DNA from: Nematostella vectensis
Taxonomy: Eukaryota; Cnidaria; Anthozoa; Actiniaria; Edwardsiidae
Assembly: GCF_932526225.1 (NCBI RefSeq)
Contig: NC_064036.1
Location: 19,678,953 to 19,742,952 of the forward strand
DNA: 64,000 bases
Direction of reading: 5' to 3'
Below are positions 63,301 through 64,000 of the stretch, piece by piece. Position 1 is the stretch's first letter; each line of letters opens with the position of its first letter. A program made the translations under genes and the position numbers. Under the pieces are notes generated by a model that made no database searches, was not told the DNA's origin, and saw only the letters and a program-made list of their open reading frames with translations.

Positions 63301-64000
63301 TTTACCACCATTATGTCTAGAGACCATTTTACCACCATTATGTCTAGAGACCATTTTACCACCATTGTGTCTAGAGACCATTTTACCACCATTATGTCTA
63401 GAGACTATTTACCACCATTGTGTCTAGAGACCATTTTACCACCATTATGTCTAGAGACCATTTTACCACCATTGTGTGAAAAGACCATTTTACCACCATC
63501 ATGTCTAGAGACCATTTTACCACCATTATGTCTAGAGACCATTTACCACCATTGTGTGAAAAGACCATTTTACCACCATTATGTCTAGAGACCATTTACC
63601 ACCATTATGTCTAGAGACTATTTACCACCATTGTGTCTAGAGACCATTTTACCACCATTATGTCTAGAGACCATTTTACCACCATTATGTCTAGAGACCA
63701 TTTTACCACCATTATGTCTAGAGACCATTTACCACCATTGTGTCTAGAGACCATTTTACCACCATTATGTCTAGAGACCATTTTACCACCATTATGTCCA
63801 GAGACCATTTTACCACCATTATGTCTAGAGACCATTTTACCACCATTGTGTCTAGAGACCATTGACCACCATTGTGTCTAGAGACCATTTTACCACCATT
63901 GTGTAAAAAGACCATTTTACCACCATTATGTCTAGAGACCATTTTACCACCATTATGTCTAGAGACCATTTTACCACCATTGTGTGAAAAGACCATTTTA

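Larger units (their letters stand above)
8170..64000. repeat. Giant 27-bp tandem satellite array (about 55.8 kb, runs off the right edge)
   Basis: Every monomer combines an 18-nt core GACCATTTTACCACCATT with a 9-nt variable segment, most often ATGTCTAGA, GTGTCTAGA or GTGTGAAAA. Other recurring variants are ATGCATAGA, GTGTATAGA, GTGTAAAAA, ATGTCTAAA, ATGTCTAGT, ATGCCTAGA, ATACCTAGA, ATGTCCAGA and ACGTCTAGA. Length divided by 27 gives about 2,070 copies. I see no foreign sequence longer than about 20 bases. The left edge starts abruptly with GTGTTAAAACC. The consensus is about 37% GC, has no CpG and has 7 C to 3 G on the + strand. The ATGTCTAGA monomer is open in four of six frames, which creates many repetitive open frames (up to 344 codons at 16450-17484 on the minus strand). 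One- or two-base shorter monomers interrupt them. I judge these non-coding. Confidence 0.98.

Noticed and set aside
8170-64000. CRISPR array (constant repeats with variable spacers)
   Set aside because: The variable part is only nine bases, drawn from a small set of words and repeated hundreds of times. There are no cas genes, and the flanking gene is intron-containing and eukaryotic.
8170-64000. Telomeric repeat
   Set aside because: The unit does not resemble TTAGGG-type repeats and is 27 bp long with higher-order structure.
8170-64000. Human-type CENP-B box within the monomer
   Set aside because: The core does not match the known CENP-B box; any centromere role would need a different binding protein.

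Overview
The window looks like genomic DNA from an animal, most likely a marine invertebrate. An anthozoan cnidarian would fit, but that is a guess from the gene style and short introns; nothing in the sequence settles it. Two genes are visible: the last coding exon of a C2H2 zinc-finger gene (2-94) and one complete nine-exon gene (2769-7605). After these, from about 8170 to the right edge, the window is an uninterrupted tandem satellite.

Region 1-2768 is intergenic, apart from the zinc-finger tail. It holds a degenerate minisatellite (671-1203), several inverted repeats that look like MITE remnants, and a poly-C tract. The gene at 2769-7605 encodes, by my hand splicing, a 526-residue protein. 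It has an N-terminal signal peptide, a JmjC dioxygenase domain with an intact HxD...H iron triad (H175, D177, H255), two pairs of degenerate EF-hand-like segments, and a C-terminal RDEL. This predicts an ER-lumenal 2-oxoglutarate/Fe(II) oxygenase. Its introns carry a long (AT)n microsatellite and a roughly 190-bp long inverted repeat.

Region 8170-64000 (about 55.8 kb, roughly 2,070 copies) is a 27-bp satellite. Each monomer has a nearly invariant 18-nt core and a variable 9-nt segment found as about a dozen recurring variants. Because 27 is a multiple of three, and stop codons fall in few frames, the array gives long open frames of up to 344 codons on both strands. I treat these as by-products of the repeat, not genes. 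The array has layered higher-order structure: interspersed monomer types, clusters of 25/26-bp monomers, a recurring truncated monomer, a tandem 2,276-bp duplication, a triplicated unit of about 4.4 kb whose middle copy lacks 511 bp, and a roughly 7-kb colinear segment repeated about 21 kb away. The consensus has no CpG and is strongly C-over-G skewed on the + strand.

The most notable items are the satellite's bipartite monomer and nested duplication history, and the JmjC/EF-hand/RDEL protein. I found no rRNA, tRNA, CRISPR array or recognisable transposase or reverse transcriptase in the window.
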